DNA from: Certhia americana
Taxonomy: Eukaryota > Chordata > Aves > Passeriformes > Certhiidae
Length of the DNA: 64,000 nt
Reading direction: 5' to 3'
Assembly (NCBI GenBank): GCA_018697195.1
Contig: CM031858.1
Coordinates: 110,174,944-110,238,943 of the forward strand
Positions 62,101 to 64,000 of this stretch are shown here, piece after piece; position 1 is the stretch's first letter; every line of letters begins with the position of its first letter. The notes beneath the pieces were generated by a model, which saw only the letters and a program-made list of their open reading frames with translations, did no database searches and was not told the DNA's origin. Both the position numbers and the translations under genes were made by a program.

Positions 62101-64000
62101 TGACATTTTTGCCTGGTAGGAACATCCTGAAGCTAGCTACAGGAGAGTAGTGAGGTGCTTTTGTGCCATGATACTGCTGTACCCTGGGGCTCTGAGACAC
62201 AAATAGCATAGGCACATGCACACACATCTCAGTGCACCTACGGAGAGACATCCTGAAACTCAGGGAAGCGCAAATTGTCTTTTGCCAGGTGCCCTTGGCT
62301 GCCTGGGAACTGAGGCTGAGCAGAGCAGAACAGTTCCTCAGCACAAGAGGCACTGCAGCTGCCCATCCCTAAAGTGGAGAAAATGACACTGACCATGTGC
62401 TCTCACCTCACAAACCTGAGGAGGTTAGGACAGATCTGGCACTTTGCTGCATACTGTGGTGTTGTCTCTCCTTGCTGGGAAGGGTTTCTCCTGCATTTGA
62501 ACCAGGGGAGCAAAAAGCAGCAGAAATACAAGTTCTTGCAGCTTCTTGTCTGTGCTGGCAGACACCTTCACTGCGTTGAACCTCTGAGTTATATCCCAAG
62601 CTCTGCATAAGCCAGCCTTGAGATCAACAGTTCTTTGACTTGTCTAGCAATTTTCCAATCCAAGGGTCTGCATTTTCTGAGGAGTCACTGAGCCCACTCC
62701 AAGGATAATCAGGGCTCTTTTCAGGTATATCCCTGCTGTTCTCCAGGATTTTATTTTCCCCTGTGGAGTTTAACTCTTACATCCTCATGCTAGGAACAAG
62801 GGATCTGCCCCTCATCTAATCTTGTCACTTCATAGCATCTGTCACAAAATTACAATTTGAACAAATTTCACCAGCAATAAGAACCTAGGCTTTTCAGGAA
62901 ATTCAAAATTTCTGATCAGATTTTAAAAAAGAACAATAAATAGACCATTCAGTTAGTGCAATTTCATTATAGAACACAAGTCTTCACTCAAATAGCAATA
63001 GAATGGTTTTATAATAACTTCTCTCAGCAACACCCTTAAATAGTCTGAATATTTCTTAATTAACACCCATGGAATGGGCAAAATAATGCATATTTCTAAG
63101 TCAAACAATTTGAAGTTCTAATTTGAGGTCATAGCCTAATATTATGTGTGTCTTGGTCAAGCCAGTCTTTATAGTACATTTATTTTTAAAAAAACTTAAT
63201 TTAATTCGCAATTACTATGACAGAATATTTAAAATCTCTAGGAGATAATATTTATAAAAAATATTTTAGGGATACAAATATTTTGTGAGTTATTTTTGCA
63301 TATGCTATCCTGGTCTGTCGAGACAATATCACCACTATAATAATTTTAGTGTAGCCATAAGCCAGTTACCGACTTCTAAAGGCAGTGAATGTCAATAATG
63401 ACTTTTCAGCACTTCTAGTTTTAAGGACTACCAATGACCTGAGATAACTAAATTCCAGGACTGAAATTAGAGGATTTTTATAGAACAACATGGTTACTAC
63501 CATATCCTGACTCTGCAAAACCGTAAGTACGTGCTCAGCTGTAAATCCACAAGTGTCATTGTCTTTAATGACACCATTTGTGTGTCTAAAAATCAATCAT
63601 GTATACACATGCAGAATTGGAATCACAATAACAGAAAACAGAGGCAATGATTAATTACCCAATTGAAAGCTGTTCACGAATACCATGTCTGACAACTCTA
63701 TAAATCCATTGAAATCTGTGTTAACAATAAATGATCAAAGCCTAATGCTAAGGGTATAGTCTAATTGGTAGAACAGGAAGTGCTAAATTCAACAGGTATT
63801 GATGAACAATAATATTTAGGTGTTGGAGAAAATCTTTCTGGAAACAAGAGCAGTGAAATGTGCTCACAAATTGTTCAAGTAAATTGTGGAGTTGCCACCA
63901 CTGAGGAATTTTAAAAAAGATGTTGGGAAAATTTTGCCTTTTTTTTTTTTTTAATTCAGTTTCTGGTTTTACTCCTGTGTCTTGTGGCAGAGGAGCAGGC
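59126..64000. other. Non-coding upstream flank
   Basis: No gene is supported. A GC-richer block at 60140-60430 has open frames on both strands but no domain I recognise. From 62850 to the end the sequence is strongly AT-rich and repeat-poor. In mammals the neighbour upstream of KLHL14 is CCDC178; I see no exon of it here. Confidence 0.5.

Overview
This is vertebrate nuclear DNA, almost certainly from a bird. The evidence is one recognisable vertebrate gene exon (KLHL14) inside a large CpG island, two 3' fragments of CR1 LINEs (the dominant avian/reptilian retrotransposon), avian-type ERV LTR remnants, and long gene-poor AT-rich flanks full of simple repeats. The LTR sequence at 49610-49776 resembles families I associate with passerines and other Neoaves, so a songbird is my best guess, but the order is not proven here.

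Layout. 1-10930: the start of a KLHL14 intron on the minus strand, AT-rich, with no exon I can support; it holds an (AT)n(GT)n microsatellite and two long poly-A runs. About 10930-13440: a CpG island carrying the first coding exon of KLHL14 (minus strand, 12103 to 11166), which encodes the BTB and BACK domains and ends in a clean splice donor. A strong splice acceptor sits 45 bases before the ATG, and a perfect-consensus donor lies about 1.6 kb further upstream at 13732/13731. The gene therefore probably has a spliced non-coding first exon. 13440-14450: promoter-proximal simple repeats (CA, A-rich, GA, C/CT) and a plus-strand TATA-like box at 14381. The six kelch-repeat exons of KLHL14 are not in the window and must lie beyond position 1.

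14450-64000: about 50 kb of upstream intergenic DNA with no gene I can support. It contains two CR1 fragments (45374-45903 and 58826-59125, both minus), a short solo LTR remnant with a 5-bp target-site duplication (49610-49776), a second LTR-like block (3' end at 44946), old palindromic amniote repeats near 34164-34334, two near-perfect hairpins (50861-50887 and 52832-52866), two tandem duplications (20431-20474 and 37351-37447), a long GAAA tract (53217-53321) and several homopolymer runs.

I looked for an unusual genetic system and did not find one. The window reads as one conserved regulatory/adaptor gene promoter plus a gene-poor flank. The most useful observations are the inferred 5' UTR intron of KLHL14, the disordered insert inside its BTB domain, the possible divergent promoter, and the datable repeat insertions.
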